Of a DNA stretch of 64,000 nt, positions 9,100 through 21,400 are shown piece after piece. Position 1 is the first letter of the stretch. Each line of letters opens with the position of its first letter. The notes beneath the pieces were generated by a model. The model was not told the DNA's origin. It did no database searches and worked only from the letters and a program-made list of their open reading frames with translations. Position numbers and translations under genes: made by a program. Source of the DNA: Archilochus colubris (lineage: Eukaryota > Chordata > Aves > Apodiformes > Trochilidae); contig CM041103.1 of assembly GCA_023079485.1 (NCBI GenBank), positions 10,396,503-10,460,502 of the forward strand, in the 5' to 3' direction.

Positions 9100-12000
9100 A
9101 TCACTTCTCTGCTCCCATGAGTATCTTCAAAGAGCATCGTCCCTGCCTGCCTTGCGGGATAGTGTGGGACCTTCTCCCTGTGCCACTGGAATTCCTTGGA
9201 GCTGGAGCTGCCTGCCAAAGGTTTTGTTCTCCCCTTGGAAACGTGGTGTGGAGTTGAATTCCTTGGCTGGCGGGAGCCTCAGGCAGAGCATCCCCGAGAG
9301 ATCAGCTGAGTGATGCAGCCAAATGCACAAACATTGATTATTTTGGAGACAATCCATAGCTGCCAAACGAGATTAAACAACACCCAGAGCCTGGAAAAAG
9401 GAAAACAAACAAACAAAAAAAAGTAAATAATCAAAAATAGGCCATGGTGTTGGTGTCGGTCCTGGGTGACCAGGGCCATCTAGCCGGGTATTAATCCTCA
9501 CCATCCCCTTCCCCGAAGGATTTCTGAGCTCCTCGCCGCTGTTAATCGCAGCAGCCCTGCAGGGAAGGTAATGCAGCATTATCCGCGGTTTCCAGCTGTG
9601 CCCGGGGAGGAGGGAGGCAGCGGCTCTGCCCGGGCTGTGCCGTGTGTCACTGAAAGATCAGGGATTAGCGCTTGGATTGCCTCGCCGGCTCGGCTGCTCT
9701 AATTCAGTGGCCGTGTTGGTTTGTTGGATTTTTGTTTTGGTTTTTTTTTGTCTGTTTTCTGTGGTTTTTTTCCCACCAAACGCACTGACCTTCCGTGCCT
9801 GCTGCCGCCCATCCCGCAGCCGGGAGGAGCCGGGGCAGATGGTGGGACGAGGAGCGAGGCAGGAGCGGATGTTTCCCTGCAGCCCTCGGCCCCGCAGGAA
9901 TTCTGACTAAAAATGGTCACTGGTGATTAACCGGAGGAGAACGCCGTGAAGCAATTGGTACCCGCGCTGCCTGGGGAAGTTTGCAGATCAAACCACGGGG
10001 GGTTTTCTGGAGCAGGTCTTCAAAACCTCCTTGTGTGGAAGGGAAACCCCGGCTCCTCTGTGTGTAAGTGGGAGATAAATCAGCTCATCAGGAACTCAGG
10101 GGTTGGTGCTGCGCAGTGGGAAATCCACCCAGCATTGCTGTGTCCCCCCTGTGCCTCGTTTTTGGGGGGCACAGGAGGTGATTTTGCAGGTGGCTGAGGA
10201 CAAGCCAGCAGCCTGCCACCCGTCCCCAGGGCCAGGGCAGGATGGCAGACGGTGGCAGCCACTTTGTGGAGGAAAAAAAACCAGTTGACATGGAGATAAC
10301 CAAAATAATAACAAAGGGCAGTGGGTGCTGGTGGCACGGGGCAGCTCAAGGTGCTGAGCAGAGATTAGCTCCGGCACAGCTGAGGACAAGGAGGTGGGAA
10401 GAGATAAGGACACTTTCCCGGCGTGTGGCTCGCTGGTGGCAGGGCTAAACATAGCCACCAACTGGGCCACCCTGCTGCTCGGCTCTGGCTCACTGGCCAC
10501 CACCCTGCCAGCCACACTGGCCAGAGGCACTGGGCATCTCCCGTGTGGCCGTGGTGTGAGCTGGGAAGCAGTGGAGCCGTGAGGGCAGGGAGCCAGGCCA
10601 GGAAAACTGCCAGGGAAACTGCAGGCAATCTGCCCCTGGTGACACTGTGGGGAGAGGGGATGGGAAAGCTGAGAGGGTGCTGGGAGCTCAGGGAAGGTGG
10701 GGAAGGGTCTCCCAGGGCAGGTGGGTGCACACTCAGCCCCAGGGCATGTGTGAGTGGTGGCCCTGGCACGGTGTGGGACATCGCTGCTGTCCCCGAGGGC
10801 ACAGGATGGTGGGAGGGATGGAGGGATGGCAGCAGCTCCCAGGAGTGGAGGTGATGGCTGTGGGCAGCTTGCTGACAGCTTTCTGTTTTCCTCTGCCTAG
10901 AAAACGGGTTGTCTGCCCCCCTGCCCCCTGCCCGCTGGGTTTTGCTGCAGCCCAGGGATGTGCTGGGCTGGTGGGAGCTGCGCAGAGGGATGCGGTGGGA
11001 TGTTCTTCAGGAATGCCATGGGGTGGCCACGCTGCCGGGGAAGCTGGCCCATTGGTGTCCACCTCTGCTTCAACCCGTGCTCCCCAGAGGCGCCTTCACT
11101 GTCTCCTTTCACCTTCCCTTTTCTCTGCAGAGAGGGAAACCAGAGAAGACAGGGAGCTGGGAAGCGGCTGGAGGGGAACTGCCCGTGAGGAGCACGTTCT
11201 CAGCAGTGCCACGCAGGTTATTTACATGCTCACTCCAGAGCTCTCCAGCCCCACGGAGCTGTGAAATTCAAAGCCTGCCGCGTGGCTCAGGAGCTGAGCA
11301 CAGAGAGGTGCTCTCCTCTAAAGCTGAAATATTTGACAACATCTGCTATTCTTAGCCCTGCGAGCACATGCGAAACCAGAGCACAATGCGTCAGCTGGCA
11401 GGCAGGGCTGGGGAAGGAGCTGGGAGGAGGGTGCAGGGGTGCTCAGCAGCCCCTCTGCCACCACAGGAGATGTGCAGACAGCACAAGAGAAAATTTTATT
11501 GCTGGTGTCCCGCTGCAGGTCCTAACGCACAGGTGACTCCTGCAAGGACAAGGGGGTGGGTAGAGTGTAGGTGGTTACTTCAAAGAGGGGACCTGCATCC
11601 TCCCCCAGCTGCCAGGACAACTAAAAGTGCAAAGAGGCACTTTGTCAGCTGCTTTGTGGCTGAGCAGGGTGAAGGAAAGAGGTGGGTTTGACAGATTGGC
11701 AGTGAGTATTGCTGCTTCTGGGGGTGGATGTCCCCAGGGAGCCACATGCCGGGTGCCAGGAGGGCACACGAGTGGCCCCTGCAGCCTTTCTGTCCCTCCC
11801 AACAGCCTGTGAAGTGCTGAGGAAGAAAAGAGGGAAGATTATTGCTTGAACAGGCAGAAAAGAGCAGCCTGGGGATGGTGGTAAATGGGCCACATAGTGC
11901 CCTGGAAATTCCCTTTCGCAGGCTCTCCACGGGCAGCAGAGCAGCAGCAGTGGCTGCTGATGCTATCACTGTCCCCACACAAAGACCAAGGGAGCTGGGA

Positions 12001-13960
12001 GGGATAAATTCAATAACACAACACTTGGAGCCACCTGTTGTGTGGGTTCATCCAAAGCAGTGCTGCTTTAATTTAGAGGGTGAGTTTACAAATCTAACCT
12101 TTGTTTATTCTGCTTTGGGGCATATATAATGTAAATATGTGTTTTCAAACACTGTGGCTTTTTATATTTCCAGTTACAATTCTGGGTAAAGGAAAGTTTG
12201 TCAGGTTTGGCATAGACTTGCCCTTTATAAATCCATCTCCTTTGAGCTCTTTTCCCCCTGAGGATTCCCTGCTTTGCTCCAAACCCATCTCTTCCTGCAG
12301 CAATCAGGTTGTGCAAGAGTGGCTGGGAGGACTCATCCTGACACCACCAAGGGGAAAGTGGGTTCCTCCAGCTCTCTGCCTCTCCTCTGACTTACTAAGA
12401 AGGCTTTGAGTCTTCTGTGTTTTTTCCAACATCCCCTCTTAGTTCCCTAGCTGTGAAACCACCAAGAACGTTGAGTTCAGCCTCCTACGTGCTCATCAGG
12501 ATTTCTTCGATGACTCAGTGATACACTTGGGTGGTTTTCTTAGCCTTTAATTGAAGTGAGGGTGAGCCCTTAACAAAGAGAGTTCTCCCAAGTCTTCATT
12601 AACAAGCAGTAACAAAAATAACCGGCCGGCCAGGAGGAGAAGAACCAGGGGTGGCAGTGGTGTCCCCCTCTCTGGAAACACGAGTTTCCTCTCCCAGTGG
12701 CAGTGCTGGGGATGGGACAAAGAGGAGGAGAGGGAAACCCTCTGGTGAGGGTGATGCTGTGGCTATCCCTGCACCACAGCTGGCACCAGCATCTCTGCTG
12801 AGCAGAACTGGTGGTCCAGGGGTGAGCTGGGCTGAGGGTGCCTGTTGCATGTGTATTAGCAAACCCTTCTGGTACCTGTTTTCTCTTGTTTTGTTTGTTT
12901 GCTTTCCCTCATTCAGAGCTTCTGCAAAGCAAGGGTGATATTTTGCACATTTCCAGCGTTGCCTGCTGGATACAGCAGCACAGAGGTTGGCTGTGGTGCA
13001 GACACGGGTGGCTAAAGATGAGCAAGCTCCAAGTTCCCTGAGATGGCCCCTCAGGTGCCCCCAAGGTGAGTTGGACCTCTCAGGGCAGCTGAGCCCTCCA
13101 GGCACGTTTCCCCAGACTTTCCTCTGCGGTCATGAGGTCAATAATTTTTTTTTCTTTCACGCAAACAGATTTTGACATCATCTCACAACTCCAGAGCCGG
13201 GGTTTCAAGGAAAAAAGCCAGCAGACAGCCTGAGAGGCGTGAAACAACCGCAAGCACGGCTCTGAACAGAACGACTTTTGTTTTGCAACACTCTTGGAGA
13301 GTGAAGAAACACCCGGGGAGGGTTAGGACCTGCGTGGCAGGAGCCAGGTGACTTGCCCCAGATTGCACAAAGCAACGTCCGAGGTGGCAAGGTGGGACCC
13401 TGAGGAGGCTCTGCCACCAGTACCCGGTCCTCAGCATCATAGAGCAGGGGGCTGGGACCGGCCTTAGCCTTGTGTGTAACAGGAGACAAGGAAAACCACC
13501 CGACTGTGGTGTAGGGAAGTGCTGTGGGAGCCTTCATCGGGAACCTTCATCACTTTCATTCCCGAGGTCCCGCTGCGTGGGAGCCCGTGGGAACAGGGCT
13601 GTGTCGCTTCCCACACCCCACCTGCCAGGTGCTTTTGGTGAAGCGGGTGCCACAGCAGGCTCAGGGCCTGAGCAATGGGGATTAATCACAATAATAAAAT
13701 AATAAAAGTCCTGTCAGCTTGTTCTCACCTCCCAGGGCGGGTGGCCCTTGTCTGTGAGGTCTGGTTTTCCAACACCCATCCCCTTGCAGTGTGTTCCTCT
13801 TGCTCTGGTTGTAGCAATACCCTACACCCCTCACCGGGAACACCCGAGAGGTGGTGGCACAGGTGTCCCCTCTGCCCCCCTGTCCTCCCCCGCCCCAGAA
13901 GTCCTTCCCTGTCCCCCGAGAGCGGTGGGGAGGCGGGAGGAGCCCTCCCTGCTGCCTGTC
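9100..13960. other. SRSF1-VEZF1 spacer, distal part, no gene recognised
   Basis: Mixed GC content, with longer overlapping open frames at 10400-11360 (up to about 205 codons) that show neither family resemblance nor exon borders. AT-rich islands occur near 9300-9460 and 12060-12240. I see no RNA gene or transposon tail. This is presumably regulatory or neutral spacer upstream of VEZF1. Confidence 0.45.
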
Positions 13961-13964
13961 GGGG

Positions 13965-14070
13965 ATGTGCTTGATGTATGTAAACACGTAATTAACGGTA
14001 AGTATATACTTAATTGCTTTGCGGCTTCGATTTGCATTCAGGTGTTGCGCTGGAGATGCTTTAGATACAA
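13965..14070. promoter_or_regulatory. Short AT-rich element with forkhead motif upstream of the VEZF1 island
   Basis: About 100 bp of AT-rich sequence sits directly before the CpG island. It has TGTAAACA (13979-13986, forkhead consensus), CGTAATTAAC and AGTATATACTTAA words. The contrast with both flanks suggests a constrained element. The function assignment is inference. Confidence 0.3.
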
Positions 14071-14079
14071 CCAAACCAG

Positions 14080-15430
14080 GTCAGTTCGCAGCTCTGAGGG
14101 GTGCAGGAAAGCCTGGCGGGGAGGGGGGGCTGCGGGAGCCCCGGGACCGTCAGAAGGAGCCTGGCCACGGGCTGCACTGCCCGGGGGGAGCCTGCCGGGA
14201 CCCCCGGGATGCCGGGGAAGGGCTTCTCCGCCCGGCTGGCTGCCAGGCCTGACCGAGGGCCGCGGGTGGGCTGGGGACGGCCCCGAGCAGGGAGGGGTGT
14301 GGGGGGGCAAGGTCGCTGCCCCTAATGAGCCGAGGTCGATCCTCGGGGGACCGAGCCGGCGCCGGGCGACCCCCGGGCGGCCCCGCTTCTCCCGCTCCCC
14401 CCCGCGGGTCCCGGCGCTGCTGCGGGCGGGCGGGGCGGCACGGCACGTGTGGGGCCCCCGCCCGCCGCCGGCCCGCACCCGCGGGCGAAGCCGCCCCGCC
14501 GCCCCCGCGGCTCCCCCCTGCGCGGCGGGCGGGGGCGGCGGGCGGGCGGGCGGGGAGGGAGAAGGGGAGGGCGGGCGGCACGGGCGGCCCCCGCGGGCCG
14601 GGCTGAGCCGAGCCGAGCCGGGGCGCGGCGGCGGCGGCCCTGGACACCTCGCCCGCTCCTCCATCTTCTCTCGCCACAGCTCGCCTCGGCTTCCCCAGCC
14701 CGGGACCGGCCCATTGCCAGCCCCGCGGGGGGGGCGGCCGGCCCGCCGCGCCGCCCCGGCCCCGCCGCTCGCTCCGCCGCCCCGCCGCGCCGCCTCGTCC
14801 GCCGCCCGCCCCGAGGCGAGGGAGCGGCGGGGCGGCGCCGCGGCTGCCCGGGCCCGCACCGCCCCGCCGGGCCGCCGCGCCGCCGCCTCCCCCCTCTGGG
14901 CCGCAGTGGTGCAGCCCGGAGGTTAGCGGAAGCGGCCGCTCGGCGCTGCCATGTTGAGCCGCCGCCGCCGCCGCCGCTTTGTTGTCGGCTCCATGTAGCT
15001 GGGGCCCGGGGGAGGGAGGGGGGGACCGCGCCGCCGGAGCCGCCGCCGCAGCCCGCCGAGGGCCGGGACGCCCCCGCCATGGAGGCCAACTGGACCGCGT
15101 TCCTCTTTCAGGTGAGGCCCCGCGGCGGACGGCTCTGCCCGCGCCCCCTCCCTCAGCGGCCGCGGGCGGGCGGCCGCCCGCCGGGCTCCCCGCTAGGCCG
15201 GGGCTGTCACTCAGCGCCGCCGCCCGGCCTCCCGCCCGCCTCCCCCCGGCCCGGCCCCGGCGGCGGCCACGGCGGGGTCCGGCTCGGCCCGGCCCGCCCG
15301 AGGCAGCGGCTGACCCGGCCCCGCGCCGCCGGCAGCGCTTTTCCCTCCTTTCCCTCCTGCACTTTCTCCCCGCCCGCCTCCCCCGAGCCGATCGCGCCCG
15401 GCGCTCCGCTCCGCTCCGCCGCCGCCCCGG
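14080..15430 (+). promoter_or_regulatory. VEZF1: CpG island and promoter of VEZF1
   Basis: Extremely GC- and CpG-rich sequence surrounds the first coding exon. No TATA box is visible. G-run clusters at 14525-14578 could form G-quadruplexes. The island produces very long open frames on both strands (up to 518 codons), which are compositional artefacts. The 5' leader of VEZF1 must begin inside it, but the start site cannot be located by eye. Confidence 0.75.
14951..14995 (+). CDS. Upstream ORF in the VEZF1 leader, 14 codons
   Basis: ATG at 14951 opens a 14-codon frame (MLS, five arginines, then FVVGSM) closed by TAG at 14993-14995, 83 bases before the VEZF1 ATG. The arginines come from a GCC repeat. 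The context of the first ATG (CTGCCATGT) is moderate. If transcribed, such a uORF ending before the main start normally lowers or conditions translation of the main frame. Its presence in the mRNA depends on the unknown start site. Confidence 0.5.
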
Positions 15431-18400
15431 GCTGCTTGCCCTTGGATCCATTTTTTTTTTTATTTTTTTAAAAGCAAAACAACAGAACACCACAACAAGA
15501 GATCCATGCTTATATATATATATATTTATTATTTTCCTTTTTCCCTCCAAAAAACCCCAATTGTTTTTTTTTATTATTTTTCCCCCTCTTTTAATTTTTT
15601 TTTCTTTTTGTTTTTCTCTTTCTTTCCCCCCCCCCGCGCCAAAAAGAAAAACAAAACAAAACAACAACAAAAAAAACCCCACCAACCTTCCACCGGGCTC
15701 TAACAAAACCCCGATGGAACAAACACCGTGTCTGGGAGAATAAATTAATCCCTCTTTAAACAGCCTGACTCAGGGGCCGGGTGACGAGGGAGCTTGTTTT
15801 CTTTTAAAATAGGACGCGAGCGGGCCGGATTTCTGTAAAAACTGGCAAAATGCTAACGGTGATCGGGAGGAATAGGGACGGCGGAGCGTGCAACCCCTCC
15901 CTTTGCCAACTGAGTCACAATTTTTCCCCCTTCTGTCTGCGAAAGACTGACTTTAAAACACCGCTGTTTATGTAATTCCCCAGAAAATCCAGTGTACCGA
16001 AAAAAAAAAAAAAAAAAAAATCCTTCCCTGGCTTTTGTAAGCCGAGCCCTTTCACGTCAGATTGTTTGCTGGTGCCTCCTGCTTTTTAATTTTTTTTTTT
16101 TAATTTTTTTTTTTTTCCGAGCTTGAAAACATAAAATGTGCGGTTGCAGCAGTAGGAGGGGGGGAAAAAAGCAAAAAAAAAAAGCCCCGCACATCACCTT
16201 TCTCAAGGTAAAATAATCCTCTCGGCACGTTCCCAGCGGCGGTCACTCGCTTACTCACTGTCCTCGGAATTAAACCCAAACCCAAACCCGTGACACGAGT
16301 TTGAAGACCTGAGTTGAATGAATAAATCCGCCAAGAGCGAGCCCCGTTCCTTTAGAGAGGAAAAATGGTCATTCCGTGGCGCTGGGGATGAGTCAGTGGC
16401 TCGGGTGCTCTTGTCTCCAGAACCACGCCGGGAATGTTCCGGGGAGCCGGTACCGGGCACTGGGTTTTTCCGCCTTTTCCTGCTGAAGGCGGGTGGGTGA
16501 TGCCACCGGGTTCGGCTGAGGCTGGAGCATTATTTCTCACTCTAGTGGGCAGTTGTGATTCGCACGTAGGAAACTTCACGCTAAGAAGTTAATCTCCTTA
16601 CTCGAGGGCCATCTCCCCTCCGAGCTGCGGCTGCTTTATCGCTTTTCTGCCTCCCAGACGAGTGTTTTCCAAGGGAAAGGATTCCTGGGCTGGCAGCCGG
16701 GTATTGCGGCAGCCTCTGTAAGAAATGCCAAGTAATACTTTGAAGTACGTGTCCAGCTTCTTGCTGCTCCTCTTTATTTATTTATTTTTGTCTGCCTGTG
16801 CCCTTTTTATTTTTTTTTTTTTATTTTAAGGGTGGTGTATTTTGAAATAGCTATGGCACACTTTGATTTGGGAGTCGACTCTGCTGCTTTTAATTAAAGA
16901 CTCAGCAGTTCACTCTCCTAACGTGCTTAGCTGTGTGTGACTTGGAAGCATCTTCATAAAACTCTTGACGTGGAAATTTTCCTCTTGTTTTCTTTTTGGG
17001 GGGGGTGCCGAATAATAAAGCTTTAAGACCTCACAATAGATGCTGAATATTGTTCCTTGAGTCATTTTGTGAAGCCCAGTGATTCAGGGTGCAAGGATCC
17101 TAATGCACCTGGCAGAGAGGGGACCCCTGATGTGACTCTCCTTTTTCTTCTTCCCATGCTCTCCAACAGCCTGTCAGCTGATGAATTAAATGAATTAAAA
17201 ACTAGTGGCTAAAAGTGGGCTTAAAAGCCCCTCCCAACCTCAATAACAAGTGCCAAGTGACTGAATATATGGATATATGCTCCTTCTTTTGGGGAGGGGG
17301 TGAGTTTGGTCAAGTGTGTGTTCCAGCTGTGTCAGGATTTTCTAAGCATCGGTTTCATACGTGGTCTGTAAAGTTGTGAGTTTTAGCAAAGTGTCTTTAG
17401 AGGAGGTTGCAGTGTCTTAATTTTAGCTTTGCTGGCCATGGGGTGTGTGACAACTGCGTTGTGGCTCTTCCCAAACAAAAGTTGCCTGATTTGTGTTTAG
17501 GTGGCATTTTGTTGCAGTGTATCTTTTTTAGAGGAACAAGTGTGAGACTGAATAAGCAGCTCTTGTTCTGGCTATTATTAGTCCCTGAAATGCCTTATTT
17601 TGAAAAACCACTTTTAGTATCTGCTTGGAAAGTGAAAGTTGTATCTGTTAATGTGAGGAGGAATCATCCATCAGACGGAGTGCTCAAGATATGACTCATG
17701 CTAATTTGTTGCTCTCACATTAAGGCTGGAGCGCAAAAATATTTTAGCCTCCGGCGTTGGAAGTTCACAATGCCACATCCTACTACTCCAGGCCACGAAT
17801 TGCAGGGTTTTTTTATTTACTGCCCCCCAGGAAAGAAAAAAAAACAACAGTGATAGAGTGAGGGTGTTTTGCACGAGAGCCTGTCCCACGCAATCAAAAT
17901 ATCACAGAAAAATGTTGACACGAATGCCGGGTCAAGTAAAACGTGGTCTGTGCCTGAATAAAAATGACTGGCAAGAGGCATGCAGCAGGTGCTGCTTTCC
18001 CTTCTCCAGCAGCGAGTTAAAAAAAACCCCACTGTCTGATCCTTTTTTAAAAGGCTTTAATGCAGCCAGGCCTTGGAAACTGAGGAATACTGCTTGTTGC
18101 AGAGCGGGGTGGTTGGAGAGACAGCGCTGCTAATAACGCTGCCTATCTGGGAACCAAGATAAGCAGACTTACATAAGCAGTGGCTTCACAGCCTGTGGCC
18201 CTATGAATATACATTGTTTTATGTCCACCATCTCCGTTGGCTCTGTAGGAATAAGTGCATCATTACCTTGAAGTGCTGACGATTCTTTAAGGCTTAAAAA
18301 TATCCATAAACTGCATAAGTTTGAACTTCATCCAAAGGATTTGGGCTCCCTATTATCTGATCCGCTAGCTCTGCCTTTGAAACTGTATCTCTGGAGCTAT

Positions 18401-21400
18401 CCTTAGGTGCTCTTAAGTGTCTTCTGATGCAGTTTTAACAACATTGTTCAAGGCTTGTTTAAAGTTGGCTGCAGAACAGCGCAGAATTCTTTAAAATTGG
18501 AGTTGTATTTAAGTGCACAACTCGCTCAGTACCGTGCTTCCAATGTGTGTTGTGCGTGCTCTGTGTTCTTTTTATGCAACGTGGATGCTCAGTTGCTTTT
18601 TAAAACCATGGAAACTAAAGGGTTGAATATCCACAACTGTCACTGAAGCCAGGGAAAAGTTTCAGGGAGAGGCGGGAGGTTGTGTCCAGCCCTGGTTGAG
18701 GAGAGTCCCGTGCTCCCTCCCCGGGGCTGTGGTGCAGGGCACAGTGTGGCAATGCTCAGCTTACCTGTTGGGTCTCAAGCTTTGGCCCAGATGACACGTC
18801 CAGTGCAGATAAAAAAGGATGGGCTGGTCTTGCTCCTAATGATCCCTGCAAGTTTTGTCTCTGGTTATCATTCCAAATCCGGGCTTTCTCCCCTGAGCTG
18901 TTTTCCTGTCAGATAGGCTTTGAGTGGTAGGGAGCACGTATCCATACCCACGTGGGTGAGTGTTTGTATCCACTGGTGGCTTCTATCCAAAGATCACTGG
19001 CATTGTGCTCCTGGAAATGGAGTGGCTGAGGTGGCAGGAGGAGGCAGGAGCCCCCCTGCACCCAGGGGCTGTGGTCGCTCCTCAGGTGGGCAGAGGCAGA
19101 GCAGCTGGAGCTTGGATGCAACTGAGAGGAAAAAGTCCCAAAGTGAGCTTCTAAAAGTACTGGCTTCTCCAAAGGACTCGATGAAACGGATTAACGTAGG
19201 AAGAGTGATAGCCTGAGTGCATTTCATGCAGCTGTCCATCCTCAGCCAACGTAAAAGTAGGCAAGTTGAGGGTTTATTCAGCTCTCACAGCCTCGAGTCG
19301 TGTTATTTTGTGAAGGAAACCGTAGGGAAGAAGTCCTGGAAGGCTGCGGTGCTGATCTCATGGGAATGAGAGTTTCCCCCAACTCAGCTCCAGACCTGGC
19401 ACGTTAATAACAAGACTGATTTAAAACTCCTCCGATGAGACTGAGGCACATCTTGAATACAGATGCACTTAAACTGGCTTAAGGTGCTAGCGTGATTTAT
19501 TTTAATGCTCCATTATGCTGAATTGCTCTGTGTGGTTTCTAAACCACTTTAAATTTGTATCTGCTAGGGTTTTGTCCTGGTTTGACTGGATGAGTTTTAG
19601 TAAGAGTGTTTTCTGCCTTAGAACAAACATCACCTCATAGCAGCACGGTGTGGAGCAGCCCCTCACAGCAGCTCAGCTGAGCAGTGCTTGCTGGGACGCA
19701 CTCATTGAGGGGGTTTTGCTCTGGCCCTTCCCTCTGATACCGTATCAGCTGTTTTGAAACAGCTTTGAGGTCTTTGCTTTTGTTTTTTTTTCTGTTTTTT
19801 CTCCCCCTGCTGTGTTCTCCAGCATCTCTAGATGACCGCCAGTGCTTATTGATCAGCTTCTCTTCCTCTCGCAAAGTAGCTGCTGATGAAGAGAACGAGA
19901 GCATGTCGCTATTCTGATTAGTTTCCAGGAGCAAAGAGCACAGTGGTCAGTGAATAAATGTGATGGGAGCCTGCTAAATATAGAAATGTGGCTTTAGACA
20001 GCTCCGGATTCACCTTGCTTTGGTTTCAGTGCTAACCCCCTGGTATGAACACCTTGTTTAAATAAGACGCCTTATCGCATCCTGGCTCTCTGCGGCTGCA
20101 GCTCGGCTCTCGGCGTGCCCTGAGCTCAGCTCAAGGTGGGGCCTTATTTTGCAACTCCCTCAGTACATTCGTAGGCTCCCAAGATAGTCCCAAGGTGGCA
20201 TCTGATACGATCGTTAGCAAAACAAGTTATCTGTTATGTAAAGATCAAACGCCGTGTTAGTAAGAGATCTGACAAGCACCTAGTTGTTTTCCAGGAGAAC
20301 TGTTGCCCTCCGGAAACTTAATAATTATTTGATTGTTGTGATGTGTGCCTTCCTCCACTCCCCACAGAACCTGCACGGCGCATGCGTTCCAAACCTGAGT
20401 GGTTTGTCCTGTCCCAGACCAAAATCCCTTTGCCTTTTCCACTCGTGGCTTCCGTGGCTTTTGGTCTAGAATGTGCTTTCCTCTCGTTTGTAAGTGTTCT
20501 CACCCTGTTGGACCCAGCGCCCGTCCCCAGAATTTAAGTGTGGCTGTTTGGTTTTAGGCACACGAAGCCTCACACCACCAACAGCAGGCAGCACAGAACA
20601 GTTTGTTGCCTCTCCTGAGCCCTGCTGTTGAGCCACCCGATCAGAAGCCGATTCTGCCCTTACCAATAACCCAGAAACCTCAACCCGCGCCGGAAACGTT
20701 AAAGGATGCTATCGTTGGGATTAAAAAGGAAAAACCTAAAACCTCCTTTGTGTGCACTTACTGCAGCAAAGCTTTCAGGGACAGCTACCATTTGAGGCGT
20801 CACGAGTCCTGCCACACAGGGATAAAGTTAGTGTCACGGCCAAAGAAAACTCCCACCACGATGGTGCCCCTTATCTCGACCATCGCCGGCGACAACAGCC
20901 GCAGCTCCTTGGTCTCGACGATCGCGGGCATCCTCTCCACGGTCACCACGTCTTCCTCTGCCACCAACCCCAGCAGCAGCGCTGGTGCCACGGCCATGCC
21001 AGTGACTCAGACGACCAAGAAGCCCAGCAAGCCCGTCAAGAAGAACCACGCTTGCGAGATGTGTGGAAAGGCCTTCAGGGATGTCTACCACCTCAACCGG
21101 CACAAGCTGTCCCACTCGGACGAAAAACCCTTTGAATGTCCCATTTGCAATCAGCGCTTCAAGAGAAAGGATCGCATGACCTACCACGTGAGGTCTCATG
21201 AAGGTGGCATCACGAAACCATACACCTGTGGTGTTTGTGGAAAAGGCTTCTCGAGGTACCATGTAGAAAATCCCAGGCGAGCTCAAGTGTTGGCTTTTCA
21301 TAACCAAGAAGGGTTAAGCTATCATAGCGAGGGGCTAGGAGAACCAGACATCTTAGAAGATTGGTGAGGGGATAAAGAGCCTTGTTTACCTCTAGGGTGT

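Noticed and set aside
14150..15706. 518-codon open frame on the - strand and long + frames (392, 340, 254 codons) over the VEZF1 island
   Set aside because: They are stop-poor because of extreme GC content, are made of R/G/P/A strings, overlap on both strands and the true first exon, and show no domain.
20834..21307. 157-codon - strand ORF over VEZF1 exon 2
   Set aside because: Antisense shadow of conserved zinc-finger coding sequence.
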